Shown one piece after another: positions 11,501 through 22,112 of a DNA stretch of 64,000 bases; position 1 is the first letter of the stretch, and each line of letters starts with the position of its first letter. Location: contig JAGOKN010000002.1 in NCBI GenBank assembly GCA_017994575.1, positions 1 through 64,000 on the forward strand, read 5' to 3'. The position numbers and the translations under genes were made by a program. The stretch is from Nitrosomonas sp. (lineage in GTDB: Bacteria; Pseudomonadota; Gammaproteobacteria; Burkholderiales; Nitrosomonadaceae). The notes beneath the pieces were generated by a model that was not told the DNA's origin, made no database searches, and worked only from the letters and a program-made list of their open reading frames with translations.

Positions 11501-12689
11501 ACATCAACATAGAATCTTCAAGATTCTCACCATTAATCAGATTTCGTCGCATGGCTTAAAGCGCTTTCCTGCTGATTACTATCAGGTCAGTGATGATATT
11601 GCTGAACCTGATGCTATTCTGGTGCGCTCACAAAACATGCTGAACTGCGAAATTCCCCGCAGTGTCATGGCAATCGGACGCGCGGGCGCCGGCACCAATA
11701 ACATTCCTGTTCAGGAAATGAGTAGTCGTGGCATCCCCGTATTCAATACCCCCGGTGCCAATGCAAATGCAGTCAAAGAATTGGTCCTGGCGAGTATGTG
11801 GCTGGCCGCACGCAATCTGTCGCATGCATTGCAGTTCGTAGATACGTTGCAGGGCGATGATACAACGATGAACAAGCAGGCAGAAGATGGCAAGAAACGC
11901 TTTTCCGGCATCGAATTACCTGGCCGCACCTTGGGCATCATCGGCTTGGGTGAAATTGGCCGCTTGGTAGCCGATGCAGCGATCAAGTTAGGTATGAAAG
12001 TCATCGGTTATGATCCCAAAATTACCGTCGACTCAGCCTGGAGTCTATCCTCCGAAGTTAAAAAAGCGCAGAGCATCGAAGACTTGCTGCGTCATAGTGA
12101 TTTTATCAGCGTGCATGTACCATTATTGGATTCGACACGCCATCTGATCAACGAAAGCAGCGTAAAAATAATGAAGCAACATGCCATTCTGTTGAATTTC
12201 TCGCGCAGTGCTATCGTTGATGAAGACGCTATTCTGAAGGGTATAGCAACCAACAAAATAAAATACTATGTATGTGATTTTCCCAGTGAAAAATTACAAC
12301 ACCAAAAAGCAGTGATCACCTTGCCGCATCTTGGCGCCTCAACGCAAGAAGCAGAAGATAACTGTGCAGTCATGGTTGTCAATCAACTCATGGACTATTT
12401 GCAAAATGGGAATATCAAAAACACCGTTAATTTCCCTGATATCATCATGGAACGCGATTCCCCTTATCGGATCGCCGTAGCCAACGCCAATGTTCCCAAC
12501 ATTCTGGGACAAATTTCCACCTGCATGGCTACAGCCGGATTGAATATCCATAATATGATCAACAAGTCACGAGGTGAAATCGCCTATACGCTGGTTGATG
12601 CGGATAGCCCGGTACCACCAAGCGTAGTGAATGAAATTAGTAGCATCACAGGCGTGCTGATGGCACGTCACATACCCTTTCCCAGATAA
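11493..12689 (+). CDS. serA: D-3-phosphoglycerate dehydrogenase with ACT domain
   Basis: Oxidises 3-phosphoglycerate with NAD, the first step of serine synthesis. The ATG at 11493 overlaps the serC stop by 8 bp and starts MPEHQHRIFKIL; 398 residues. The Rossmann glycine motif GLGEIGR (about residue 155), the segment NFSRSAIVDEDA with the substrate arginine, and the catalytic histidine in LPHLGAST are all visible. A C-terminal ACT-like segment, PNILGQISTCMATAGLNI, suggests serine feedback control as in the E. coli type enzyme. The serC-serA overlap indicates one operon. Confidence 0.94.
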   Translation: MPEHQHRIFKILTINQISSHGLKRFPADYYQVSDDIAEPDAILVRSQNMLNCEIPRSVMAIGRAGAGTNNIPVQEMSSRGIPVFNTPGANANAVKELVLASMWLAARNLSHALQFVDTLQGDDTTMNKQAEDGKKRFSGIELPGRTLGIIGLGEIGRLVADAAIKLGMKVIGYDPKITVDSAWSLSSEVKKAQSIEDLLRHSDFISVHVPLLDSTRHLINESSVKIMKQHAILLNFSRSAIVDEDAILKGIATNKIKYYVCDFPSEKLQHQKAVITLPHLGASTQEAEDNCAVMVVNQLMDYLQNGNIKNTVNFPDIIMERDSPYRIAVANANVPNILGQISTCMATAGLNIHNMINKSRGEIAYTLVDADSPVPPSVVNEISSITGVLMARHIPFPR

Positions 12690-12736
12690 ACTCTGAGACT
12701 CTGATTAATTATCATTAGAACAACTTTTCATCAGTA

Positions 12737-13807
12737 ATGCCTGAACAACTCAAACAATTACGCGATCAGATTGACGCTATTGACAGCGAATTACTTAAAC
12801 TCGTCAGCACGCGCGCCGAACTTGCGCAACAAATTGGCAAAATAAAAAAAAGTGGTATTGTCTATCGACCTGAACGAGAAGCGCAAATATTGTCGCGCAT
12901 TCAACAGGAAAATCCCGGCCCCATCTCCAATGAGCATCTCAAACAGCTCTTTACCGAGATCATGTCCGTCTGTCGTGCCTTGGAAAAACCCATGAGCGTA
13001 GCCTACCTGGGCCCGAATGGCACTTTCTCTGAAGAAGCGGCATTGAGGCGCTTTGGCAGCGCCATCACAACGGTCGCCTGCGATTCGATTGATGAAGTGT
13101 TTCACGAAGTAGAATCGGATTCCGTCAATTATGGCGTAGTTCCAGTTGAAAACTCTTCCGAAGGCGCGGTCGGCAGATCCATGGACCTACTGTTACAGAC
13201 ACCGCTCACTATTTGTGGTGAGATCCAACTGCCCGTGCATCAGTTCCTGATGGCTCAGCAAACTGATTTAGCACAAATCAACAAAGTTTATTCTCACCCG
13301 CAATCGCTAGCACAGTGCCATCAATGGCTCTGCACCCACTTACCGCATATTCCCAGCACAGCACTGATCAACGCAGCCAGTAATGCAGATGCCGCGCGAC
13401 AAGCCTCCATTGACAAACAAGCAGCGGCAATTGCCAGCAAAAGAGCTGCCGAGTTATTTGGATTATCTATCTGTGCAGAAAATATTGAAGACGACCCTAA
13501 AAACACCACCCGTTTTGTAGTCATTGGCAAGCAAATGATAAATATCTCTGGCAAAGATAAAACCTCGCTGATCCTATCGACCAATAACCGCTCCGGGGCT
13601 ATCTACAATTTATTGGAACCCCTGGCACTCCATGGAGTCAGCATGAGCCGCCTGGAATCACGCCCATCGCGTACCGGTCTTTGGCAATATGTATTTTTTA
13701 TTGATATCGAAGGACATCAAGAAGATGCGCCAGTGGCTGCTGCCCTTGAAGGAATAAGAGAAAAAGCGGCTTTTCTGAAAATTCTCGGGTCTTATCCAGC
13801 TACTTAA
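12737..13807 (+). CDS. pheA: Bifunctional chorismate mutase / prephenate dehydratase
   Basis: P-protein of phenylalanine synthesis; it rearranges chorismate to prephenate and then dehydrates it to phenylpyruvate. 356 residues with three parts: an AroQ chorismate mutase helix bundle (about 1-85, LRDQIDAIDSELLKLVSTRAEL), the dehydratase (about 92-265, starting VAYLGPNGTFSEEAA), and an ACT domain (about 275-350) with the phenylalanine-sensing ESRPS motif. It lies 47 bp after serA and 78 bp before hisC, the common betaproteobacterial order. Confidence 0.97.
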   Translation: MPEQLKQLRDQIDAIDSELLKLVSTRAELAQQIGKIKKSGIVYRPEREAQILSRIQQENPGPISNEHLKQLFTEIMSVCRALEKPMSVAYLGPNGTFSEEAALRRFGSAITTVACDSIDEVFHEVESDSVNYGVVPVENSSEGAVGRSMDLLLQTPLTICGEIQLPVHQFLMAQQTDLAQINKVYSHPQSLAQCHQWLCTHLPHIPSTALINAASNADAARQASIDKQAAAIASKRAAELFGLSICAENIEDDPKNTTRFVVIGKQMINISGKDKTSLILSTNNRSGAIYNLLEPLALHGVSMSRLESRPSRTGLWQYVFFIDIEGHQEDAPVAAALEGIREKAAFLKILGSYPAT

Positions 13808-13885
13808 TTATTTGCTGCCGTTGAATAGACCCCATATTTAAATTCGTTACCCTTGCACTTTTATCTTGTTAATAAATTCAAATCT

Positions 13886-15004
13886 ATGAATCTTTGTGAC
13901 TTTGCACCGGAATATATCCGCTCCATCCAGCCTTATCAACCGGGAAAACCTATTAGTGAGCTAGCGAGAGAAATGGGATTGGATGCCTCGAGTGTCATCA
14001 AATTGGCTTCCAACGAGAATCCGCTGGGAAGCAGCCCACTCGCACTGGATGCCATGATCAATACGCTGCATGATGTCGCGCTTTATCCAGATGGCAGCGG
14101 CTATGAGTTAAAAGCTGCATTATCCAATCGCTATGCCGTTGATCCCGAACAAATTATATTGGGCAATGGCTCTAATGATATTCTGGATCTTGCCGCACGC
14201 GTCTTTCTGAAGCCCGGCGCTGCGGCGGTATATTCACAGCATGCTTTCGCAGTTTATCCATTGGTGGTGCAAATGATGGGCGCCAATGGCATTTCGGTTC
14301 CCGCCTTGGATTATGGTCATGACCTGCCTGCCATGCTGGATGCCATCACACCTGAAGCACGTATCATATTCATCGCCAGCCCCAACAATCCGACAGGCAC
14401 CTTATCCAGCGAACAAGATCTCCTCCGTTTCATAGAACGCGTATCGCGCGATGTATTGATTGTCATGGATGAGGCGTATCACGAATACCTACCGGAAGCG
14501 AATAAACCAGATAGTATCAAATGGTTAAAACAATTTCCTAACTTACTGATCACGCGTACCTTCTCCAAGGTATATGGCCTTGCCGGTGTGCGCGTCGGCT
14601 ACGGATTGACACACCCCGACGTAGCGAATCTGATGAATCGCGTACGTCAACCGTTCAACGTCAGCAGCATTGGTCTGGTCGGTGCGCTGGCAGCGTTACA
14701 GGATGCCGAATTTGTGCAAAAATCATATGCCTTGAATCGGACCGGCATGTTACAACTGACCGATGGTTTCCGTAAATTAGGCATTGAATATATTCCTTCT
14801 TATGGGAATTTCATCAGTTTTTGTGTAAAAGGCGATGCAACTAACACCCCAAAGGTTTATCAGAAACTTCTGCAACAAGGCATTATCGTTCGTCCTCTGG
14901 GGATTTATGAAATGCCTCACCACCTGCGGGTGACCATAGGGTTGGCATCCGAAAACAAACGATTCCTGGAATCACTTGAGTATGCAATGGGAGAATTGGC
15001 TTGA
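13886..15004 (+). CDS. hisC: Histidinol-phosphate / aromatic aminotransferase
   Basis: PLP class I/II aminotransferase of the HisC family. Placed between pheA and the DAHP synthase, it may transaminate phenylpyruvate and hydroxyphenylpyruvate as well as histidinol phosphate; this is the HisC2 type in many proteobacteria. The ATG at 13886 ([17 protein letters not shown]) is preferred to a TTG eleven codons upstream; 372 residues. [16 protein letters not shown] and the lysine motif [15 protein letters not shown] are intact. A histidine-operon role cannot be excluded because the his genes are not in view. Confidence 0.92.
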   Translation: MNLCDFAPEYIRSIQPYQPGKPISELAREMGLDASSVIKLASNENPLGSSPLALDAMINTLHDVALYPDGSGYELKAALSNRYAVDPEQIILGNGSNDILDLAARVFLKPGAAAVYSQHAFAVYPLVVQMMGANGISVPALDYGHDLPAMLDAITPEARIIFIASPNNPTGTLSSEQDLLRFIERVSRDVLIVMDEAYHEYLPEANKPDSIKWLKQFPNLLITRTFSKVYGLAGVRVGYGLTHPDVANLMNRVRQPFNVSSIGLVGALAALQDAEFVQKSYALNRTGMLQLTDGFRKLGIEYIPSYGNFISFCVKGDATNTPKVYQKLLQQGIIVRPLGIYEMPHHLRVTIGLASENKRFLESLEYAMGELA

Positions 15005-15012
15005 TCATCATA

Positions 15013-16017
15013 ATGAACAAAGATGTATCCGAAGAACAAATCGGTGCGGTCGTAAAAAAAATCCAGGACATGGGTCACGGTGTCAATATTTCACGCGGCA
15101 CCAACCGCATTGTCATTGGCGCTATCGGCGATGAAAGCAAGCTCGATCCGGAATCGTTTGATTCCATGCCGGGTGTTGAGTATTCCATGCACATCGTCAA
15201 ACAATACAAAATTGTTTCGCGCGAATCCCACAAACAAGATTCGATCATCGATGTGCGCGGCATCCCCATCGGTGGCAACCAAGTACAAGTGATTGGCGGT
15301 CCCTGCTCCGTGGAGACACAGGAACAAATGGATCTGGCCGCGCAGCAAGTGGCTGCCGCCGGTTGCCGCTTGATGCGCGGTGGCGCTTTCAAACCGCGTA
15401 CCAGCCCTTACACTTTTCAGGGAAAAGGCGTAGATGGCTTGAGCATATTCCGCCAGGCTGCCGACAAATACAACTTACCGATTGTTACCGAACTGATGGA
15501 TGTACGCATGCTCGACACTTTTCTCAAGCATGATGTCGACGTCATCCAAATCGGCACACGCAACATGCAGAATTTTGATCTACTGAAAGAAGTCGGTCGT
15601 ATCAACAAACCGGTCATTCTCAAGCGCGGCCTGTCCGCCACCATTTCCGAGTGGCTCATGGCGGCAGAATATATCGCAGCGGGCGGCAATCATAATATTA
15701 TTTTCTGTGAACGAGGAATTCGTACATTTGAAACTGCTTACCGTAATGTCATGGATGTCACGTGCGTGCCGGTCCTCAAGCGTGAAACGCACTTGCCGGT
15801 CATCATCGATCCTTCGCATGCCGGTGGTAAAGCCTGGATGGTTCCGGCTCTGGCACGCGCAGCGATTGCAGCAGGCGCTGACGGTTTGCTGGTGGAAATG
15901 CACCCCAATCCATGTGAAGCCTGGTGCGACGCCGATCAGGCACTGAATCCTCAGGAATTCAAGGATCTGATGGGTTCATTGAGAGGCATCGCAGAAGTCA
16001 TCGGACGCAGTTTGTGA
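15013..16017 (+). CDS. aroF: 3-deoxy-7-phosphoheptulonate (DAHP) synthase
   Basis: First enzyme of the shikimate pathway, condensing phosphoenolpyruvate and erythrose 4-phosphate. 334 residues from the ATG at 15013; a TTG at 15001 that overlaps the hisC stop is less likely. It has an N-terminal ferredoxin-like regulatory domain (about 1-70) followed by the barrel with GGPCSVE, RGGAFKPRTSPY and IIDPSHAGGK. This is the AroF/KdsA-like type with the small regulatory domain rather than the E. coli AroG/F/H type. tyrA follows after 16 bp. Confidence 0.95.
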   Translation: MNKDVSEEQIGAVVKKIQDMGHGVNISRGTNRIVIGAIGDESKLDPESFDSMPGVEYSMHIVKQYKIVSRESHKQDSIIDVRGIPIGGNQVQVIGGPCSVETQEQMDLAAQQVAAAGCRLMRGGAFKPRTSPYTFQGKGVDGLSIFRQAADKYNLPIVTELMDVRMLDTFLKHDVDVIQIGTRNMQNFDLLKEVGRINKPVILKRGLSATISEWLMAAEYIAAGGNHNIIFCERGIRTFETAYRNVMDVTCVPVLKRETHLPVIIDPSHAGGKAWMVPALARAAIAAGADGLLVEMHPNPCEAWCDADQALNPQEFKDLMGSLRGIAEVIGRSL

Positions 16018-16033
16018 TTCACAGCGTTAATTC

Positions 16034-16927
16034 ATGACGAACACAACGAAACTTAACAAACTGGTCATTATCGGTGTCGGTTTGATCGGTGGCTCATTCG
16101 CCTTGGCGCTGCACAAAGCTGGTCTCGTCAAACACAGGGTCGGTGTCGGACGTAGCCGTCAGAATTTACAATGCGCCCTTGATCTTGGCGTGATTGATGA
16201 CATTGCCGCCGATATACCATCTGCCGTACACAATGCGGATCTGGTTTTACTGGCGATGCCAGTAGGCCAGACGGCAAACATCATGGCGCAGATCGTTCCC
16301 CACTTGCAAACCAATACTATCGTCACAGATGTCGGCAGCACCAAACAGGATGTCATTGTCGCAGCGCGCAGCCATCTCCCCTTACAAAACCGCCATCAGT
16401 TCGTGCCCGGACACCCCATAGCCGGCACGGAACAAAGTGGTGCTCAAGCATCACAAGCCGATTTATATCGCAACAAACATGTCATCCTGACCCCGTTCGC
16501 GGAAACCAGTATCAATGCTGTTGATCGAGTTACTCAACTATGGCAAGCCTGCGGTGCCGAGGTCTCACTAATGCCGGCCGACGAGCATGACAAAATTCTC
16601 GCAGCCACCAGCCATCTGCCGCATGCACTGGCTTTCACTATGATGAATCACCTCAATCACAGCACCGATCAACTGGGGAATTTGTTACGCTTTGCCGGCA
16701 GCGGACTGCGCGACTTCACCCGCATCGCCGGCAGCTCACCGGAAATGTGGCGCGACATCTGTTTGGCCAATCGTGAGGCCTTGCTCTCACAAATGGATGC
16801 CTATCAGAAAGAATTGCATGCTTTACAGGTTATGCTGAAAAATAATGACGGTGCAGCGCTTGAAAAGGCTTTTTCTCAAGCACGGAATGCTCGGGAAAAT
16901 TGGTTAAACAGCAAAAATCCCATTTAA
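16034..16927 (+). CDS. tyrA: Prephenate dehydrogenase
   Basis: NAD(P)-dependent oxidative decarboxylation of prephenate to 4-hydroxyphenylpyruvate for tyrosine. 297 residues. The Rossmann motif IGVGLIGGSFALAL lies near residue 13, then TDVGSTKQ and the substrate-site GHPIAGTEQSG, and the histidine motif ATSHLPHALAF. In many relatives aroA, cmk and rpsA follow; here a FecR-like gene follows instead, so the cluster ends at tyrA in this genome. Confidence 0.96.
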   Translation: MTNTTKLNKLVIIGVGLIGGSFALALHKAGLVKHRVGVGRSRQNLQCALDLGVIDDIAADIPSAVHNADLVLLAMPVGQTANIMAQIVPHLQTNTIVTDVGSTKQDVIVAARSHLPLQNRHQFVPGHPIAGTEQSGAQASQADLYRNKHVILTPFAETSINAVDRVTQLWQACGAEVSLMPADEHDKILAATSHLPHALAFTMMNHLNHSTDQLGNLLRFAGSGLRDFTRIAGSSPEMWRDICLANREALLSQMDAYQKELHALQVMLKNNDGAALEKAFSQARNARENWLNSKNPI

Positions 16928-17046
16928 TTTGCCCAATAAATTTAGATTGCGCAAGTATCTGACAGGCCGCTGGGAAACGTTCCCAACGCACCTACACACG
17001 ACATAAAACCAATCAGCTAATGCTGATAAATTTCTCCTGAGCTCCA

Positions 17047-17069
17047 GACTAAAAAAATTATTTTTAGTC
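17047..17069. other. Inverted repeat between tyrA and the FecR-like gene
   Basis: GACTAAAAA and TTTTTAGTC form a perfect 9-bp repeat around a 5-base AATTA loop. It is AT-rich, so a strong terminator is unlikely; a protein-binding site is equally possible. A TATAAT-like hexamer follows at about 17073. A second small dyad, TGGGAA-ACG-TTCCCA, lies at 16971-16985. The 185-bp spacer holds nothing else I can name. Confidence 0.35.
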
Positions 17070-17112
17070 AGTATATAATGTTTATTTTCATCCTCTATTT
17101 TGCCAAATTCAG

Positions 17113-17664
17113 ATGCAAACACCTAAAAAACCACCGGTCCTATCCCCTTTCAACTTTGTTTTCAGTTGGCGGCGTTTTTTGTTGCACTGCTCAATTCTCA
17201 GCATTGGCGCATTGCTGGGTATTTTGGCCTGGTTTATTTCCAAGCCGCAAAGCATTCGTTTTTATGAAACAAAATCGGAACCGCTCCTCACCACCGCTAT
17301 AGCATCGCATATCGATATGGCACTAGACATTCACAGTACGGTTGCGGTTAAAAACGGTCAACCACTGCAAGTTGAACTATTCAAAGGCAATGTTTATTTT
17401 GACATCCAGAAAAATGCCACTGACAAGCTCGAAATTAAAGTAGGCAAGGCTGTCATAAAAGATATCGGCACTCGTTTCAGCATTCGCATGAACAAGGATG
17501 GCAGCAGCAACATTGCGGTAGCGGATGGGCAGATCAAGATCCACGTCGCATCGGGGGTTTATCAGATCAACGCACAGGAGCAAGCTAATTTTGATGGCAG
17601 CAGCATCAGCAATCATCAGCTCGTCGTTGAGCGCGACATCGCTCCCTGGCGAATCAGTCAGTGA
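17113..17664 (+). CDS. FecR-like membrane protein (orphan)
   Basis: 183 residues. A short cytoplasmic N-terminus, one membrane segment (about residues 28-45, LSIGALLGILAWFI) and a periplasmic part matching the FecR core: VAVKNGQPLQVELFKGNVYFDIQK, then DIGTRFSIRMNKDGSSNIAVADGQIKI. FecR proteins normally relay outer-membrane transducer signals to an ECF sigma factor, but no fecI or fecA is adjacent and the DUF4880 N-terminus is missing. A sigma-regulator role is therefore doubtful. An overlapping shorter frame starting 17078 is out of register and was not used. Confidence 0.7.
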   Translation: MQTPKKPPVLSPFNFVFSWRRFLLHCSILSIGALLGILAWFISKPQSIRFYETKSEPLLTTAIASHIDMALDIHSTVAVKNGQPLQVELFKGNVYFDIQKNATDKLEIKVGKAVIKDIGTRFSIRMNKDGSSNIAVADGQIKIHVASGVYQINAQEQANFDGSSISNHQLVVERDIAPWRISQ

Positions 17665-17875
17665 TCATGGGTATATCACCATTCTAAAACATGGCCCACG
17701 GCAATTAAATTTGTTGTACCCATTGACTCCACAATAGCAATAAGCAGAAAAGACACGAAGAAAATTGGTTTCCTCCGTATCTTAGCAATGAGCTCCTGAG
17801 TGCTACTGACTCACATCAGCATTTAAATTTTGCAGTGCTTAAAGATTTCATCCGCTCACACCAGCTGCTGCCAGC

Positions 17876-19549
17876 TTATGCGGCTTGAGCTGATTCTGGT
17901 GCCGAATCTGAACGGATTGTCTCCATTTCAGTTCCTGTTGCACGATTGAGTAATTGAGTAGCTGTACGGCGGTTACTTCTTTTCATCAAAGCAGGCGCTC
18001 TATAGCCACCGGATAGCTTAAATACGGTAACGGCTTGCGTTAACGCTTGCGCTTGTTCCTGCATGGATTCCGCAGCAGCCGAGGCTTCTTCCATCAAGGC
18101 CGCATTTTGTTGCGTGACCTCATCCATTTGCGTCACGGCTTGATTGACTCGCTCAATACCAGAACTTTGTTCCTGCGATGCGGCAGAAATCTCGCTCATG
18201 ATATCCGTCACTCGTTTAACCCCGCAGACAATCTCATCCATGGTGGCGCCCGCTTCATCGACCAGCCGGGTACCATCTTCCACCTTGCTCACAGAATCCC
18301 TGATCAATTCCTTGATTTCTTTGGCAGCCGCAGCAGAACGTTGTGCCAGCGTGCGCACTTCAGTTGCCACCACCGCAAATCCATGTCCCTGCTCACCAGC
18401 ACGAGCAGCTTCTACCGCAGCATTCAACGCCAGAATATTGGTCTGGAATGCGATGCCATCAATAACGCTGATGATATCGACAATTTTTCTGGAGCTCTCA
18501 TGGATGGAGCTCATGGTTTGCACTACCTGACCAACCACGGCGCCACCTTTGACGGCCACCTCAGAGGCACCAACCGCCAGTTGATTGGCTTGACGGGCAT
18601 TATCCGCATTCTGTTTCACGGTAGCAGCCAGTTCTTCCATGGAAGAAGCGGTTTGCTCCAAGCTGGAGGTCTGTTCCTCAGTACGGTGACTTAAATCCGA
18701 ATTTCCCGCTGCGATTTCACTCGACGCCGTTGCAATAGAATCCGTACCCATGCGCACTTTACTGACAAACTCAACCAGATTGTCATTCATTTGCTTCAGT
18801 GCCAACATTAAGCGACCGGTTTCGTTGGTTGAATGCACCTCAATACGACTGGTCAAATCGCCCGAAGCAACGGCGTTAGCTACTGCAATGCCTTCACTTA
18901 ACGGCCCTACAATTGCGCGTATCAGAAAATATCCCGCAATAACTGCCAGGAGTACACCCGAACTGACAATGATACTAGTAACCATAAAAATGAAATCGTA
19001 TTCACTTTGTGCTTCCGCATACTTTTCTGCAGCCACAGTACCCTGCAGAGTGATCATGCGGTAAATAGTCTCATGCAGATCATAAAACAATGGTTCCGCA
19101 ACGTCTTTGAGTTGCCTGGCGGCACCTTCAGCATCCCCGGCCATCGTCATCCGGAAAATTCGCGTTATCGATGTCACATACGCAGCATGTAACTCCAGCT
19201 TCTTCTTGGCAAGCCGCTCTTCTTCAACCGTCAGCTCGGTCTGCATATACTTTGTCCAGATCCCTTCAGCCCGTTTGATTGTCTGCACGGTTTCTTCTGC
19301 CTTGATTTTTGCAAAAGCAGCATCCTTCGTATTTGCTATTGCAATGGCATTCTTACGCACCATTTCCCATATGTCATTGATAGTTGCCAAATCTACAGCT
19401 GGCATCGTACGATCCAGATATATCGTCTTTAAGCCGTCATTGGATTGATGAATGCTGTACAAACCCCAAGTGCTCATCCCAATCAACAATGTCGATAACA
19501 AACCTATCACACTGATTAACAGTGATTTTATTCTTATGTTTTTAAACAT
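17876..19549 (-). CDS. Methyl-accepting chemotaxis protein, no CheR tether
   Basis: Chemoreceptor of 557 residues from the ATG at 19549 ([21 protein letters not shown] seven bases upstream); a longer reading adds 15 residues without support. Two membrane segments (about 9-30 and 190-212) bracket a short periplasmic four-helix-type sensor. A HAMP domain follows, then methylation helices and the conserved hairpin [29 protein letters not shown] (positions about 360-390). The C-terminus ends in SAQAA and lacks the WEEF tether present in the two neighbouring receptors, so it probably depends on them for adaptation. Confidence 0.95.
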   Translation of the reverse strand: MFKNIRIKSLLISVIGLLSTLLIGMSTWGLYSIHQSNDGLKTIYLDRTMPAVDLATINDIWEMVRKNAIAIANTKDAAFAKIKAEETVQTIKRAEGIWTKYMQTELTVEEERLAKKKLELHAAYVTSITRIFRMTMAGDAEGAARQLKDVAEPLFYDLHETIYRMITLQGTVAAEKYAEAQSEYDFIFMVTSIIVSSGVLLAVIAGYFLIRAIVGPLSEGIAVANAVASGDLTSRIEVHSTNETGRLMLALKQMNDNLVEFVSKVRMGTDSIATASSEIAAGNSDLSHRTEEQTSSLEQTASSMEELAATVKQNADNARQANQLAVGASEVAVKGGAVVGQVVQTMSSIHESSRKIVDIISVIDGIAFQTNILALNAAVEAARAGEQGHGFAVVATEVRTLAQRSAAAAKEIKELIRDSVSKVEDGTRLVDEAGATMDEIVCGVKRVTDIMSEISAASQEQSSGIERVNQAVTQMDEVTQQNAALMEEASAAAESMQEQAQALTQAVTVFKLSGGYRAPALMKRSNRRTATQLLNRATGTEMETIRSDSAPESAQAA

Positions 19550-19907
19550 TAGAAACTCCCGGCAATATCTTGCTCCTAGAACAATCATTCGCACTCATTA
19601 GTAATCCAATCCATGGATTTACCGGTCACCGCTTGCCAGTTTTCAGAGACTGATCAGTATTTGCCCGATTCCGTCAGATAGCGGAAAAAATTTCTTTAAA
19701 CCGAACCGTCTATCTTACTGAAATTCAGAATGAAGCAACCATCGAATAACCATGAAAAATAACGATATATCTTTAAGATAGAAAGAACTGCATTATAGGG
19801 ATACAAGAAATATGCTCAAAAAAAGAAAAACGCCCGAATCTGAACAGACCAGGCGTTTTCTTAAGCCGCTTTTGTCAAAGATGAACCAGGAATAAATCAC
19901 TTTCAGT
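19550..19907. other. Spacer between two chemoreceptor genes, with terminator
   Basis: 358 bp without a gene. The left part must hold the promoter of the 17876-19549 receptor; I could not find a convincing flagellar sigma-28 site (TAAA-N15-GCCGATAA). The right part holds the terminator listed at 19827-19859. Confidence 0.5.
19827..19859 (-). terminator. Intrinsic terminator after the 19908-22016 receptor
   Basis: AAAACGCC and GGCGTTTT pair as an 8-bp stem around a 17-base loop. Read on the minus strand, the stem is followed by a T-rich run (the complement of CTCAAAAAAAG). It lies 49 bp past the stop of the second receptor and separates it from the third. Confidence 0.75.
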
Positions 19908-22016
19908 TTAGAACTCTTCCCAATCATCACCGCCGCCAGCTGCTGCCACCTTACGCGGTTGGGCGGATATCTCCGTAGAATTGGAATTTACACTTATGGC
20001 TGCTTTTTTAGTTGCAGATCCACGATTAGGCAGCTTGGCAACAGAAACACGATTGCCCCTTTTCACAGGAGTCGGCGCAGCCGCATGACCGCCCGACAGT
20101 TTAAAGACAGTAACGGCTTGTGTTAATACCTGCGCTTGTTCCTGCATGGATTCCGCAGCGGCGGAAGCTTCTTCCACCAGCGCCGCGTTTTGTTGCGTGA
20201 CCTCATCCATCTGCGTCACGGCTTGATTCACTTGTTCAATGCCGGAACTTTGTTCCTGCGAAGCGGCGGAAATCTCGTTCATGATATCCGTCACTCGTTT
20301 CACCGCGCTGACAATATCATCCATGGTGGCACCAGCCTCATCGACCAGCCGAGTGCCATCTTCCACTTTACTCACAGAATCATTGATCAGTTCCTTGATT
20401 TCTTTGGCAGCTGCAGCAGAGCGTTGCGCCAGTGTACGCACTTCGGTCGCCACCACCGCGAATCCACGCCCCTGCTCACCAGCACGAGCAGCTTCTACCG
20501 CAGCATTTAATGCCAGAATATTGGTTTGAAATGCAATGCCGTCAATCACGCTGATGATATCGACAATTTTCTTCGAGCTTTCATTGATGGAGCTCATGGT
20601 TTGCACAACCTGGCCAACCACGTTGCCGCCTTTGACGGCCACTTCAGAGGCACCAACCGCCAATTGATTGGCTTGACGAGCATTATCCGCATTCTGTTTC
20701 ACGGTAGAAGCCAGTTCTTCCATGGAAGAAGCGGTTTCTTCCAAACTGGAGGCCTGTTCCTCGGTGCGTTGACTTAAATCCGAATTACCCGCTGCAATTT
20801 CGCTCGATGCCGTTGCAATAGAATCCGTGCCCATACGCACCTTACCCACCAGCTCAACCAAATTCTCATTCATGGTTTTCAGCGCTTGCATCAAATGACC
20901 GGTTTCGTTGGTTGATTTCACTTCGATGCGACTGGTCAAATCACCTGACGCAACGGCTTCAGCAACCGCAATGGCTTCCCGCATCGGTCCGGTGATGCTG
21001 CGCACAATGGTGATTGAAAATAAGGCCGCAACTGATAAAACGACACACATCATACCCAGCATCAAATACAGCGCCTGCTTCAAATCGACAACCCGCGCGT
21101 TGAGAGCATTCACCAGATTTTCACCCGCAATGGCATTAAACGTATAAAGGACATCAATAGCACGCGTATATTCGGAGAAAAATTCATCGGCGGAAAATTT
21201 TAACTCTTGCGCATTGATCAACTGCTGATTGGTCATCAGCATTACCTTGTCAATTTGCGCCTTGACTTCATTCGTTTTTAATTCCAATGCGGTTTTCATT
21301 TGTGCATCGACACTCGTGGCCTTACCAATATTGCGCATCAGATCGGAAAGCAGCAGGTTCACATTGCTATATATATATGCCGTCCTTGCACGTGCATCAG
21401 GCAACAGACTGCCCGCTGCCAGTGAATTGGTTCCCAACGCACGCATCTGTCCCATGTTTTCAGCCAATCGTGGCGCATTCACCATGGTGGCATTGATCAG
21501 ATAATAAGTATTGGCCACTGAATCCAAGGAAAGACCCGACACATCCAGAATTTCGTCACCGATCGACATGAGGTCTACAATGATTTGGGAATGTTGCGCG
21601 GTACTGTCTGCAGCTTTCAGCTGGCGCGCTGAGACCGCTTGCTGAATCTCGAGCAAACGCTGTTTCTGCGCTACCCAGATCGACGATATCTTGGATGACA
21701 ATTGCGATTCTTTTATCTTGGCATCAACACCCTCCATTGCCTTTTTTAACTCGTTTTGCGTCTCCGGTAAACGGGCGGCCAAAGCATCATTCCCACTCAA
21801 CATACCAGCCGATACGCCACGGTGTTGCTGAGTAAACTGAATTACTTTTTGTAAAGCAATAATCGGCCCGGCACCAGCGACCTTATGTTCTGTCGTATCC
21901 AATTGACTGAAGATTGAATTGGTGAACAACGTAGCGGGAATCACTGCGATGAATAGAAAAACCACGCTCATGATGGTGAGCTTTTGCGGCAAATTCATAC
22001 GATCTAATATCGACAT
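19908..22016 (-). CDS. Methyl-accepting chemotaxis protein with large all-helical sensor
   Basis: 702 residues. It has a membrane segment at about 13-32, a periplasmic helical domain of about 280 residues, a second membrane segment at about 315-337, then HAMP and the signalling hairpin. The sensor begins with [13 protein letters not shown], which resembles the start of nitrate/nitrite-sensing (NIT-type) helical domains; the family match is by eye only. The C-terminus DDWEEF is a CheR/CheB-binding pentapeptide, so this receptor can recruit the adaptation enzymes. GGAG precedes the ATG. It lies 96 bp downstream of the next receptor in the cheW operon. Confidence 0.95.
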   Translation of the reverse strand: MSILDRMNLPQKLTIMSVVFLFIAVIPATLFTNSIFSQLDTTEHKVAGAGPIIALQKVIQFTQQHRGVSAGMLSGNDALAARLPETQNELKKAMEGVDAKIKESQLSSKISSIWVAQKQRLLEIQQAVSARQLKAADSTAQHSQIIVDLMSIGDEILDVSGLSLDSVANTYYLINATMVNAPRLAENMGQMRALGTNSLAAGSLLPDARARTAYIYSNVNLLLSDLMRNIGKATSVDAQMKTALELKTNEVKAQIDKVMLMTNQQLINAQELKFSADEFFSEYTRAIDVLYTFNAIAGENLVNALNARVVDLKQALYLMLGMMCVVLSVAALFSITIVRSITGPMREAIAVAEAVASGDLTSRIEVKSTNETGHLMQALKTMNENLVELVGKVRMGTDSIATASSEIAAGNSDLSQRTEEQASSLEETASSMEELASTVKQNADNARQANQLAVGASEVAVKGGNVVGQVVQTMSSINESSKKIVDIISVIDGIAFQTNILALNAAVEAARAGEQGRGFAVVATEVRTLAQRSAAAAKEIKELINDSVSKVEDGTRLVDEAGATMDDIVSAVKRVTDIMNEISAASQEQSSGIEQVNQAVTQMDEVTQQNAALVEEASAAAESMQEQAQVLTQAVTVFKLSGGHAAAPTPVKRGNRVSVAKLPNRGSATKKAAISVNSNSTEISAQPRKVAAAGGGDDWEEF

Positions 22017-22112
22017 TTCTTTACTCCATCAACTCTCATTATTGATCTACCAATAGTTAACACAGGTAATCGTGCCTTTTATGCTTGCATCAGCACATTA
22101 AAAAAACAAGTA

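Noticed and set aside
18047..18694. 215-codon plus-strand frame inside a chemoreceptor, with similar ones in the other two receptors
   Set aside because: It recurs only because the receptors' signalling domains are nearly identical; antisense shadow.
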